NCBI GenBank assembly: GCA_964407285.1
Contig: CAYOVG010000124.1
Location: 1 to 17,671, forward strand
DNA: 17,671 bases
Source: CAYOVG01 sp964407285
Lineage (GTDB): Bacteria > Desulfobacterota > Syntrophobacteria > Syntrophobacterales > Syntrophobacteraceae
Reading direction: 5' to 3'
Made by a program: the position numbers and the translations under genes. Positions 1-6,903 of the stretch are shown piece after piece. Within the stretch, counting starts at the first letter, position 1. The number at the start of each line of letters is the position of its first letter. The notes beneath the pieces were generated by a model that did no database searches, was not told the DNA's origin, and worked only from the letters and a program-made list of their open reading frames with translations.

Positions 1-2062
1 TCTCCGCCTTCTTCCGTTCGGTGACGTCACGGGCGACGCCGACGATGTAGGACCTGTCGGCGAATCCGACGTACTGCATGCTGATTTCGACCGGGACGCG
101 CCTTCCATGACAGGTCCGAAACACCGTGATTACGGGATTGCGTATGTGCACCCGGTTGTCGCGCCTTGAATACGATTTCAGCACGTCTTCAGCCACATGG
201 CTTTCCATGATGTCCCGGATCGACAAGGACAGCAATTCCTGCCTGCCGTATCCGAGCAGTTCACAGGTAGTTCTATTGACGTCCGCCAGTTGCCCGGAAA
301 TCGCTTCAACCAGGAAGATGGCGTCGTGACTCTGATCCAACAGCGACTTGAAACGCTCCAGTTCTTCCATCCGCCGTTGCAGTTCGGAGTTGAAATCGTC
401 GATAAGATTGTTGACTCCCGTGACCAGGTCGCGCCATCCCCCCTCGAAAGCCTCCGCGCTCGCCCTGACGTCCAGCCTGCCTTCTCCGACAGCCCGAATC
501 ATGCCGTCCGTCTCCCGCATCAGCCTCTTCAGGCGGCGGATCATGGCGTTCAATGCCTGCATCATCCGGTCCCTTGCCGACCGTTCCCTGACTTCGACCG
601 CCAGATTTCCGCCGGCGATCGCTCCGGCGACATCGGCGGCCGTGTTCGTGGCGTCGATGAGCATGTTCAGATTGGCGATAATGGTATTGAAATCGCCTTT
701 ATAGGGTTCCGTGATCTTTTCCGGAACATCTCCCTTGGAAATCAGGTCTATGTACGCGGACGTCTTGTTGAAAGGCTCGATAAACGCATCCAATACACTG
801 TTCATTCCGGCCACAAGCTCCCGCCACGCGCCGGAGAAAGCCTGTTCATCGCCCCTTACGCTCAACCGGCCGGCTTCCACGGAAACTATCAACCGGTCCA
901 TCTCCGTCAAAACATCGCGAATCCTGTTCGTCATCCTCACCATGTCGTTTACCATGATACCGATCTCGTCTCCCCTTCGGATATTCGACGCGGCAATATC
1001 CACGGATCCGGACAAATCACCCTCGGCGACTTTCCTTACCAGGTGAACGAGCCGGTTGATCGGTATGACAATCCCCCTGTTGACGACAAATGCCCCCAAA
1101 ATGCCCAGAATCGAGGCGATAATTCCGATAATGAACAATGCTCTTACAGTCACGATCAGTTTTGCATGCGTCGCCGACCGGGGTATGCTGAACGAGGCGT
1201 ATCCCACGGTGGACGCCTTGTATACAACAGGCGTCAAGATGGAATCGTAAAGTTGCCCCTTACTGTCGGTAAGGGTTATTACATCGCTTTTTAAGTCGAG
1301 GTCTTTTCCCAGGTCCGGCATTTCAATCCGGCCGCCGGCCATTTTTCCGTGCCGATCGTAAATGTTGATATTGACGCCCATTTCGTGATCGAGCGTCTCC
1401 AGGTCTTCCGCCAGCGCCCTCTCCATGATGAAGTGTCCGATGCGGCCGCCCCTCGGAAATACCGAACCGTAATCGGAAGCATCCACCCGGTTCGAGTATT
1501 CGGGATAGGCGACGAGGAACACGGTTTTGCCCTTGCATCGCATCTCATAGCGGACTTCCGGCTGAAACTCCTCGGGAAATATTCCCGGATCGTTGATTTG
1601 CGCTTCCTCGATCTCCCCGCCTTTACGGACATGCAGCACATGCGATCCACCCCTCACCCGGACCAGGCCTCCGAGCTTCCTGTCGAAATAGATCTGCAGG
1701 ACATCCCGCCCCTTGAACCGGGAGGGAAAGTAAAACGCATACCGGTCCAGTCCCATTTCCGGCACCACCTCGAAGAAGTCGGGCAGCGAGGGAAAGTGAA
1801 AGAAATCCTGTTGAATACAATTGAGTAGAATCTTGGTGGTTTCAGATTTATTGGAGAAGGTCTCGAATTTGTCGTCCAGCTCCTTCATGCCCTGGTGAAT
1901 CATTCTGTCGAAACGAAACACCGCGCTCTCGAATCTGGACTGATTCTGCCCTCTTATCTGGTCGCGGCTCAAATAGACGGACGCCGCGGTGGACATGGCC
2001 ACCGTTATGAAGACAATGATGCACGAATGCCCAATCAATTTCCGCTTGATGGTAAGATTCAT
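1..2062 (-). CDS. Membrane-bound poly-HAMP/PAS sensor protein, 5' portion (probable sensor kinase)
   Basis: My reading of the minus strand gives 687 open codons from ATG at 2062-2060 to the window edge, with no stop. A GGAG Shine-Dalgarno sequence lies just upstream of the ATG. Residues 12-32 are a hydrophobic signal-anchor helix, about 33-302 an extracytoplasmic sensor region, and 303-327 a second membrane helix. HAMP-type linker follows from about 328. Residues 389-430 and 519-560 are two copies of one helical module (DRLIVSVEAGRL and DGMIRAVGEGRL), with a further HAMP-like stretch between them (YIDLISKGD, EPYKGDFNTI). A PAS domain spans about 571-683 and ends in the typical GVARDVTERKKAE linker. 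The layout fits a sensor histidine kinase, but the output domain is outside the window, so a diguanylate cyclase is also possible. The extracytoplasmic ligand cannot be told. Confidence 0.88.
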   Translation of the reverse strand, partial: MNLTIKRKLIGHSCIIVFITVAMSTAASVYLSRDQIRGQNQSRFESAVFRFDRMIHQGMKELDDKFETFSNKSETTKILLNCIQQDFFHFPSLPDFFEVVPEMGLDRYAFYFPSRFKGRDVLQIYFDRKLGGLVRVRGGSHVLHVRKGGEIEEAQINDPGIFPEEFQPEVRYEMRCKGKTVFLVAYPEYSNRVDASDYGSVFPRGGRIGHFIMERALAEDLETLDHEMGVNINIYDRHGKMAGGRIEMPDLGKDLDLKSDVITLTDSKGQLYDSILTPVVYKASTVGYASFSIPRSATHAKLIVTVRALFIIGIIASILGILGAFVVNRGIVIPINRLVHLVRKVAEGDLSGSVDIAASNIRRGDEIGIMVNDMVRMTNRIRDVLTEMDRLIVSVEAGRLSVRGDEQAFSGAWRELVAGMNSVLDAFIEPFNKTSAYIDLISKGDVPEKITEPYKGDFNTIIANLNMLIDATNTAADVAGAIAGGNLAVEVRERSARDRMMQALNAMIRRLKRLMRETDGMIRAVGEGRLDVRASAEAFEGGWRDLVTGVNNLIDDFNSELQRRMEELERFKSLLDQSHDAIFLVEAISGQLADVNRTTCELLGYGRQELLSLSIRDIMESHVAEDVLKSYSRRDNRVHIRNPVITVFRTCHGRRVPVEISMQYVGFADRSYIVGVARDVTERKKAE

Positions 2063-2122
2063 ACTACTCCATCCCGGGTACTGAGTGAATGGCGTCGCAT
2101 AAATACAGCAGCACTCGAATGG

Positions 2123-2164
2123 ATCGGATAATCTGCAAGCCGGTATGAGGAATTATCGGATGAT
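2123..2164. repeat. Imperfect 10-bp direct repeat upstream of the sensor gene
   Basis: ATCGGATAAT at 2123-2132 and ATCGGATGAT at 2155-2164 match at 9 of 10 positions. Their starts are 32 bp apart, about three helical turns. They lie 60-100 bp upstream of the sensor start codon, where a regulator could bind. No family is recognised and chance is possible. Confidence 0.3.
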
Positions 2165-2267
2165 TGGCCGTATCACTTCAGTGGAAATAGTCCTGTCCGA
2201 GGCAGCCGCCCAACAACGGCCACCTGAATGCTCGCGATCCGGGGGCAAGATCGAGCCCTGCCGAAAC

Positions 2268-2304
2268 GACGCCGTTCCGTCGAAAACCGGCATCCAGCAA
2301 AGCC
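2268..2304. repeat. Possible diverged dispersed extragenic palindromic repeat
   Basis: The plus-strand stretch running from GACGCCGTTCC to CCGGCATCCAG has the shape of a common bacterial extragenic repeat whose core reads roughly ATTCC-CGCGAAAGCG-GGAATCCAG. Here the dyad has decayed to CCG-tcgaaaac-CGG. On the minus strand it gives the repeat-type peptide LLDAGFRRNG, which would explain spurious ORFs in this gap. The similarity is from memory; no second copy occurs in the window. Confidence 0.3.
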
Positions 2305-2442
2305 TCGCGAAATCGGAATCGGGCCCTGGCCGAAACCGCGCCGACGTTCGGGTCGAAGAAATCGGGAACAGACTTCAGACATCTGTATGGGTGAAAGACT
2401 TTTGAGCCCCCCGGCGGAATCGACAACATCCCAACGCCTTCG

Positions 2443-2462
2443 GATCGCCCGAGGCGGGCATC
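2443..2462. other. Small GC-rich hairpin
   Basis: GCCCG (2447-2451) and CGGGC (2455-2459) form a 5-bp stem around a 3-base loop. GAT (2443-2445) and ATC (2460-2462) extend it past a one-base bulge. There is no following T-run, so it is not a standard intrinsic terminator. It lies just downstream of the candidate promoter at 2503-2532, read on the minus strand. Confidence 0.3.
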
Positions 2463-2502
2463 GCTCATGCAATTCCCGCCCCCTATTCACCCCGTCCGTT
2501 CA

Positions 2503-2532
2503 ACAATAACCCTTCCAATCGGCCCGTGTCAA
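2503..2532 (-). promoter_or_regulatory. Candidate sigma70-type promoter, minus strand
   Basis: On the minus strand, a perfect -35 TTGACA (2532-2527) is followed after 18 bases by TATTGT (2508-2503), which matches the -10 consensus at 4 of 6 positions. It points toward the sensor gene, whose start is about 440 bases downstream. It could give a long leader transcript, or drive a doubtful 96-codon ORF starting at 2468. Confidence 0.4.
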
Positions 2533-2608
2533 TCACGAGTAAACGGCAGCCCATGGCCATGTACCGCAAATCCCCTGAAATACCGGACCGATAGTCTGGA
2601 AAGGAATA

Positions 2609-4492
2609 TTATTGCAGGCGGGGCGCCGTGGTTGTTCGCCCAAGATGGTCATACCTTATGGAAGCGGCTCTGCCGAGTCTTTCCACAGCTCCCTTTGCCC
2701 ATTTACTCAACTGACTGATAGCGGTTGAGTTGACATCCGGCCTTGCATCGACGGCATTGAACCAGATTTTGCCTTCAGTCGGTATGCCCGCGGCGCAAAT
2801 ATGCGGATGCGGACTTCCGTCTTTCGCGATGACATGCAAGTCCTCCGTAACGTCCAGCCCTCCGGGTTCGAATTGAAAATCGCCGTCATCATTGACGTAC
2901 GTTCTAATCATTCCTTTCTCAAGCAGGTTCCGGATCAGCAAGGAAGTGTCGTCCCTGACGCTCACGCGATGAATCCGTCCGTTCAACACATGCCGCACAT
3001 TTCTCCGGGAACCTCCAACGCTTTCGCTTTCGACGACAAAGCAGCCTCGCTCTTCATCTATCGACAGCTTCGGGTCGGGGCCTGAAAACACGACATACCC
3101 GGCTTCCGCCAAAACCAGCAGTTGCCCGGTGCTTTCGATCGGAGGCCCTACCGCGATGCGATTGTTGATGCGGTCGAAGGCAGATACCAGGTATTTATGC
3201 GATTTCGCTGTCAATCCCCCAAAATTGACCGCATTTCTGAGAACATCACGGCAGTCCCTGAACACCGAATCAATGGCGCACTTCAGAGGGCTGGTCATGT
3301 TTCCTTTCTCCGCCTCTCTCAAGTCCTCCCTGATGAGATCCAGAACAAACGTCATGTAGCCATCAAAGGAATCGAACAGCAAGTCTCCCTTCCGACGGCG
3401 CTGAATTTGCGCCATGGGATTTTCGAGGGCTTCCCAATCGAGCCGTCCTTCTTCCGGAGCCGACCGTTCAATCAGCGCTCTGCGCTCCGCATCCGTCCGG
3501 CAACCCAGATACCCGGAACCGAAGTGCTCTCCGAGCATTGTCGAATAGTAAACATATTCCACCTCCCGCCAGAAGAGCGGAAACACGTCGCTTTGAAAAT
3601 CGAGCTTTTTCTTATGCGCTTTGAGCTTATCGATTGCATCGTGAGTGAAAATCGCGGGTTGATACTGGGTGTCTTTCTGATTGAAGGCTCTGGCGCAGTA
3701 TGGAATACCGAGCCTCGATCCCAGGGTGATCAACGGCTCTCGCCCCGTCTCGAAGTACTTCCCTTCTTGAAATCGGCCGCCTCTGCCCATGCTGAACGAG
3801 CGTACGATGTCGATCGCCGTGAGCCCCATGCCGATGACGTATACGCTTTCACCCCCCCGAATGTGCGCGGTCTTCTCGGGAATCGGGTAGACATCGTGAA
3901 TATAGCTGACATTTTCCCCTTTCCGACGACACTCATCGGCAAACTGCATCCACCGGGCTTCTTTCGATCCCGGTTGCACCCGAAGCCTGGAATGTCCCGT
4001 CAACAGCAAAATCTCATCGGCCTCGATAACCCGGCCGTCGTCAAGGACGACTCTTTGACCGCCGGCCGAATCGATATCGACCGCTGCAACCGGATACCGC
4101 TTCAAAGTGACGGAATCCGGAAGGTTCTTCGCCGTCCACTCAAAGATGGACGCCAGGTACCGGCCATGCCGGCTCCTCGCCGGATAGTCGTTCTCACCGA
4201 TCGGAATCCCCTCTTCGGCCAGGAAACCATGGAGCGACTTCCTGGACGTGGACGCTCTTCCGGTTTCGTCGTCGTCGCCGAGAGCCGTTATTTGAGATGC
4301 AACGGTATTGAGCAGCAGGTATTCCGGCTGGTTGACGTCATGGACGCCTCCACCGCCGAAATTGCCTGATTGCTCGACCACATGAATCACAACGGGACGA
4401 TCCAGTGGAGTTCGAGCCAACTGCAAGGAGAGCCTCCTCAACGCGTATGTGCCCCTTGGTCCCGCCCCGATAATCACGATGTTACGAACCAT
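2609..4492 (-). CDS. FAD/NAD(P)-binding protein, two-Rossmann oxidoreductase-like
   Basis: The product is 627 residues from the ATG at 4492-4490, chosen because AGGAGG sits 6 bases upstream. An upstream in-frame ATG at 4531 has no such site. The N-terminus (IVIIGAGPRG, residues 5-14) is a classic FAD Rossmann fingerprint. A second nucleotide-binding motif, VIGMGLTAID, lies near residue 235 and fits NAD(P) binding. The C-terminal part carries AAGIPTEGKIWFNAVDARPD and NSTAISQLSKWA, typical of the FAD-NAD(P)-binding family (Pfam PF13454). There are no membrane segments or signal peptide, so it is probably cytosolic. Members are loosely related to flavin monooxygenases, but the substrate is unknown. 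It stands alone on this strand, divergent from the CBS/MscS cluster. Confidence 0.85.
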   Translation of the reverse strand: MVRNIVIIGAGPRGTYALRRLSLQLARTPLDRPVVIHVVEQSGNFGGGGVHDVNQPEYLLLNTVASQITALGDDDETGRASTSRKSLHGFLAEEGIPIGENDYPARSRHGRYLASIFEWTAKNLPDSVTLKRYPVAAVDIDSAGGQRVVLDDGRVIEADEILLLTGHSRLRVQPGSKEARWMQFADECRRKGENVSYIHDVYPIPEKTAHIRGGESVYVIGMGLTAIDIVRSFSMGRGGRFQEGKYFETGREPLITLGSRLGIPYCARAFNQKDTQYQPAIFTHDAIDKLKAHKKKLDFQSDVFPLFWREVEYVYYSTMLGEHFGSGYLGCRTDAERRALIERSAPEEGRLDWEALENPMAQIQRRRKGDLLFDSFDGYMTFVLDLIREDLREAEKGNMTSPLKCAIDSVFRDCRDVLRNAVNFGGLTAKSHKYLVSAFDRINNRIAVGPPIESTGQLLVLAEAGYVVFSGPDPKLSIDEERGCFVVESESVGGSRRNVRHVLNGRIHRVSVRDDTSLLIRNLLEKGMIRTYVNDDGDFQFEPGGLDVTEDLHVIAKDGSPHPHICAAGIPTEGKIWFNAVDARPDVNSTAISQLSKWAKGAVERLGRAASIRYDHLGRTTTAPRLQ

Positions 4493-4661
4493 GTTTTCCC
4501 TCCTGCTTGTCACCGTTCCTACAGTCTGCATCGGTCGAGCAACACATATTGATAGATATGCCGAAGAAAGAATAGTAAAATTCTTCCATCAAAACAGCAA
4601 GCAGAATGGTTTCCGCCACCAGGGGAGTAAAGAGAGACCCATCTCGTAATTTTTGATCTTT

Positions 4662-4677
4662 TCGGCGGCGCCGCCGA
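4662..4677. promoter_or_regulatory. Perfect 16-bp palindrome, candidate operator
   Basis: TCGGCGGC is followed directly by its reverse complement GCCGCCGA with no spacer. It is not followed by a T-run on either strand, so a terminator role is unlikely. Its place midway between divergent genes suits binding by a dimeric regulator. GC-rich genomes produce such palindromes by chance more often than others. Confidence 0.35.
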
Positions 4678-4689
4678 GCCGGACGCTTC

Positions 4690-4731
4690 CGGGGGTATCC
4701 ATGGTCCTCCCGGTTTTATTGCTTTTATTGC
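4690..4731 (+). promoter_or_regulatory. Hairpin followed by tandem TTTTATTGC repeats (possible leader terminator/attenuator)
   Basis: CCGGGGG pairs with CTCCCGG (7 bp including one G-T pair, 11-base loop). It is followed at once by TTTTATTGC twice in perfect tandem (4714-4722, 4723-4731). A GC stem followed by a T-rich tract resembles an intrinsic terminator read on the plus strand. No plus-strand gene lies upstream, so it would act in the CBS leader if transcription starts before it. The tandem 9-mers could instead be an UP-like promoter element. Confidence 0.3.
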
Positions 4732-4841
4732 TTGTATGTCTTTTTGCCCCCATGTTAGAACTCACCCAAAGGCAGGTACGGATGTGAGGGTTCGGAATTC
4801 TTTGGACGGCGTTTCAGCAAACGGGGAGAATCGAGGCAAAC

Positions 4842-5312
4842 ATGGGCGAGACCGCACGCGACGTTATGGATACGCACTTCTATTCCCTGCAACCTCAAAC
4901 ACCCGTGGCCGAAGCCGCGAGGCTCTTGAGAAAGGCCGGCGAGGAGTTGAAACGGCCTGTTTTCGGCATGACCGTGGTCGACGACAACGGGAAGCTTGTC
5001 GGAATGGTCTCGATGTACGATATCCTGCTCCTCACCCGCCCCAAGCACATTCACATTTGGGGAGAAATGGCGGACATCGATGCAACGGGCATTATCCGGG
5101 AGGCGTGCGTCCGCGCCAGGCCGATCCTCGTCGGCGACATCATGACGGCCAACGTTGTGACCGTTACTCCGGACACCCACCTGTTGCTCATAGTCGATAT
5201 CATGCTGAAGAGGCACATTCGCCGCATTCCCGTGCTGGAAGATGGAAAGGTCGTCGGCATTGTCCACCTTTCCAGAGTTTTCGAATACTTCGTGGACCAA
5301 CTGGCGATTTGA
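4842..5312 (+). CDS. Two-CBS-domain protein
   Basis: The product is 156 residues, with GAGG five bases before the ATG at 4842. It is a Bateman pair and little else. CBS1 covers about residues 4-60 (ARDVMDTHFYSL; VVDDNGKLVGMVSMYDIL). A spacer of about 30 residues contains HIHIWGEMADIDATG. CBS2 covers about 98-155 (VGDIMTANVVTVTPD; RRIPVLEDGKVVGIVHLSRV). Such pairs usually bind adenine nucleotides or related ligands and regulate a partner. No catalytic or DNA-binding domain is present and no membrane segment is seen, so it is probably a soluble cytosolic sensor. It is followed after 157 bases by a four-CBS protein and then by an MscS channel, which suggests a common task. The partner is not shown by sequence. 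Confidence 0.9.
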   Translation: MGETARDVMDTHFYSLQPQTPVAEAARLLRKAGEELKRPVFGMTVVDDNGKLVGMVSMYDILLLTRPKHIHIWGEMADIDATGIIREACVRARPILVGDIMTANVVTVTPDTHLLLIVDIMLKRHIRRIPVLEDGKVVGIVHLSRVFEYFVDQLAI

Positions 5313-5469
5313 TCCGAACCGCCCGGGACGGACGCGCCGGCAAATCGGCTCCACTCGACGTTCCACGGGAGAAGTGGGCGTGGCGCGAGCGAGCGCTGAG
5401 CGCCGTCGCGAGGTCCGGTTCGACCGCTTCATTTTCGTCGATTATTTCCGAATTCTACGGGTAAACGCC

Positions 5470-6387
5470 ATGTCGATGATCGATTCCAAGAGCATCTTAC
5501 GGGAACTGACGGTCCAGGAAGCCATGCGCAGACTGGTAATCCGCGTACCATACCGGGCCTCGCTGGAACAGGCCACGAGGTTGATGATCAAGTACAAGGT
5601 CAATGCCGTTCTCGTAGCAGATGAAGAGGAAACCGGCATAGGGGTCCTGTCCAAGACGGACCTCATGGGCGCCTACTACGCGGAAATGCCCATAGAGACT
5701 CCGGCGCAGGCCATCATGGCCGGTCCCCCTCTGTTCTGCAACCCCGAGGATTCACTGGATGCGGCGCTCGAGAAGATGCGGGCCGGGACCGTCCACAGGC
5801 TCTACGTTTCGGGAGATATGCCCGGAAAAGCCATTGGAGTTCTCGCCTACCCCGATATTGTGGGAATACTCTACCGGTACTGCTACAGGTGCGACAGGAG
5901 CCTCACCAGGCGCAGAGGCGCCGGGCCGGACGTCCCTCCGGAGGAAAGACTGCGGGTTCATGAAATCATGACTCCCTCCGTACACGCCCGGGATGGGGAT
6001 GCGCAGCTCTTTCAGGTAATGGAAGGGCTGTCGACCAACCGCCTGGGAGCGGCCCTCATCACGGAAAAGGACGGTCGGGCGCTGGGAGTCATCTCAAAAA
6101 CCGATCTCATCGTCGCCTACAGGCATGGGGTCCATCCTGCCGCCCGTGCGCGGACCGTCATGAGTTCTCCCGTAGTCGCGTGCTCCCATTCCGATTTCCT
6201 CTGTACGGCAATCCAGACGATGATCTTCTCCGACGTCCACCGGCTGTTCGTTTATGGAGACGGCGCCGGAGGCGGTCCCGACCGGATCGCCGGAGTCCTT
6301 TCCCTTACAGACGCCGCACGGGTGCGCTCCGGCACGTGCCGCGCCTGTACGGCTACACGCGTGAACGTTGGGGGAAGCGCGTCCTGA
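5470..6387 (+). CDS. Four-CBS-domain protein with two CxxC motifs
   Basis: The product is 305 residues from ATG at 5470. The frame stays open upstream to 5242, but that part overlaps the previous gene and does not look like protein. The Shine-Dalgarno is weak, and the ATG at 5476 is an alternative start. Four CBS repeats form two Bateman pairs, each repeat ending in a GVLSKTDL-type motif. The first pair is followed by C138-x2-C141 (YCYRCDRS) and the second by C290-x2-C293 (CRACTATR), so the layout is (CBS-CBS-CxxC) twice. The four cysteines could bind zinc or an iron-sulfur centre or form disulfides; this is inference. No membrane segment or output domain is seen. It probably acts as a ligand- or redox-responsive regulatory subunit. 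Confidence 0.88.
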   Translation: MSMIDSKSILRELTVQEAMRRLVIRVPYRASLEQATRLMIKYKVNAVLVADEEETGIGVLSKTDLMGAYYAEMPIETPAQAIMAGPPLFCNPEDSLDAALEKMRAGTVHRLYVSGDMPGKAIGVLAYPDIVGILYRYCYRCDRSLTRRRGAGPDVPPEERLRVHEIMTPSVHARDGDAQLFQVMEGLSTNRLGAALITEKDGRALGVISKTDLIVAYRHGVHPAARARTVMSSPVVACSHSDFLCTAIQTMIFSDVHRLFVYGDGAGGGPDRIAGVLSLTDAARVRSGTCRACTATRVNVGGSAS

Positions 6388-6461
6388 CGGTCTCAAATAC
6401 CGGTCCCCATTTCAGGGGAGAACCGCTGCTTCCGGAAACGAGTCCCGACGATTTCAAGTAC

Positions 6462-6485
6462 CCGGTCCGCCCCAAACCGGACCGG
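6462..6485. terminator. GC-rich hairpin after the four-CBS gene (possible terminator)
   Basis: CCGGTCC (6462-6468) and GGACCGG (6479-6485) form a perfect 7-bp stem with a 10-base loop, 75 bases after the CBS stop codon. There is no T-tract after it, so termination would be weak or Rho-assisted. Confidence 0.3.
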
Positions 6486-6890
6486 CCCGCCCGCCCGGTG
6501 AGGGTCCCGGCTTTTCGGTTCGACCCTGCCGGACTTCCGTCGCCGTCCCACGATATGCGCGTCAAGCCGCCTGCTCGTGACGGCGCCCTGCATTGACTCC
6601 TTTTCCGGTCCTGTCCCATCCATGGCGGCTATAACACAACCGGATGCAAGTCCATCAGAGTCCGGATTGCCTCTGGCAACCTCCCGCTATCTTTCTTCAG
6701 TGCATGTCGGCGGCGCATACGCGACTTGGCGGCAATTTTCGTCCGAAGCAAAGCATGGAGAAAAGCCCGCGATTGTCTCCCGGCCAAATGGTATTAGCTT
6801 TCACATACAGCCCGGCAAGAGTCGTTCTCCCTGCCGGCCGCGTGGTGACAGTCATCAGTACCTGGGAGTTCCGGGCCGCAAGCTCGGAGG

Positions 6891-6897
6891 AAGGAGG
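6891..6897 (+). promoter_or_regulatory. Strong Shine-Dalgarno site fixing a GTG start
   Basis: AAGGAGG sits 6 bases before the GTG at 6904. It is the only good ribosome binding site in this frame and precedes the first sequence that reads like an MscS protein, so it overrides the far upstream ATG at 6577. Confidence 0.75.
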
Positions 6898-6903
6898 AAC
6901 CTC

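Larger units (their letters stand above)
2063..2608. other. Intergenic region, 546 bases, no convincing gene
   Basis: This gap lies between the start of the sensor gene and the stop of the flavoprotein gene, both on the minus strand. Several overlapping ORFs of 80-105 codons occur on both strands, but they are Arg-rich and match no family I recognise. The gap holds a minus-strand candidate promoter (2503-2532), a small GC hairpin (2443-2462), a stretch resembling a dispersed extragenic repeat (2268-2304) and a 10-bp direct repeat (2123-2132, 2155-2164) upstream of the sensor gene. Confidence 0.6.
4493..4841. promoter_or_regulatory. Divergent intergenic region between flavoprotein and CBS genes
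   Basis: These 349 bases must hold promoters for two divergent genes. The flavoprotein side (about 4540-4660) is AT-rich, but no clear -35/-10 pair stands out. The CBS side carries a perfect 16-bp palindrome (4662-4677), a short inverted repeat CCGGA-CGCT-TCCGG (4679-4692), a larger hairpin (4690-4714) and a tandem T-rich repeat (4714-4731). No gene is seen here. Confidence 0.55.
6388..6903. other. Intergenic region, 516 bases, between CBS and MscS genes
   Basis: The frame of the channel gene stays open back to an ATG at 6577, but that stretch lacks a Shine-Dalgarno sequence and does not resemble a protein domain. Two hairpins lie near the left end: CCCC-atttca-GGGG at about 6407-6420 and a 7-bp stem at 6462-6485. 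TATAAC at 6630-6635 resembles a -10 box but has no matching -35. Probably leader and promoter DNA of the channel gene. Confidence 0.5.

Noticed and set aside
197..1294. 365-codon plus-strand ORF
   Set aside because: It lies antisense to the sensor gene, whose minus-strand frame reads as recognisable membrane, HAMP and PAS sequence. The plus product is rich in Arg, His and Pro and matches nothing.
2178..2468. 96-codon minus-strand ORF after the candidate promoter
   Set aside because: It overlaps a 105-codon ORF in another frame and contains peptide typical of a dispersed repeat. No family is recognised, so it is not listed as a gene.
3122..4369. 415-codon plus-strand ORF
   Set aside because: It is antisense to the flavoprotein gene, which has a Rossmann motif and a strong ribosome binding site. 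It is a shadow of GC-rich codon use.
6577..6903. 109-residue N-terminal extension of the MscS channel from ATG 6577
   Set aside because: There is no Shine-Dalgarno at 6577 and the extension is not protein-like. AAGGAGG before GTG 6904 and the start of typical channel sequence favour the shorter protein.
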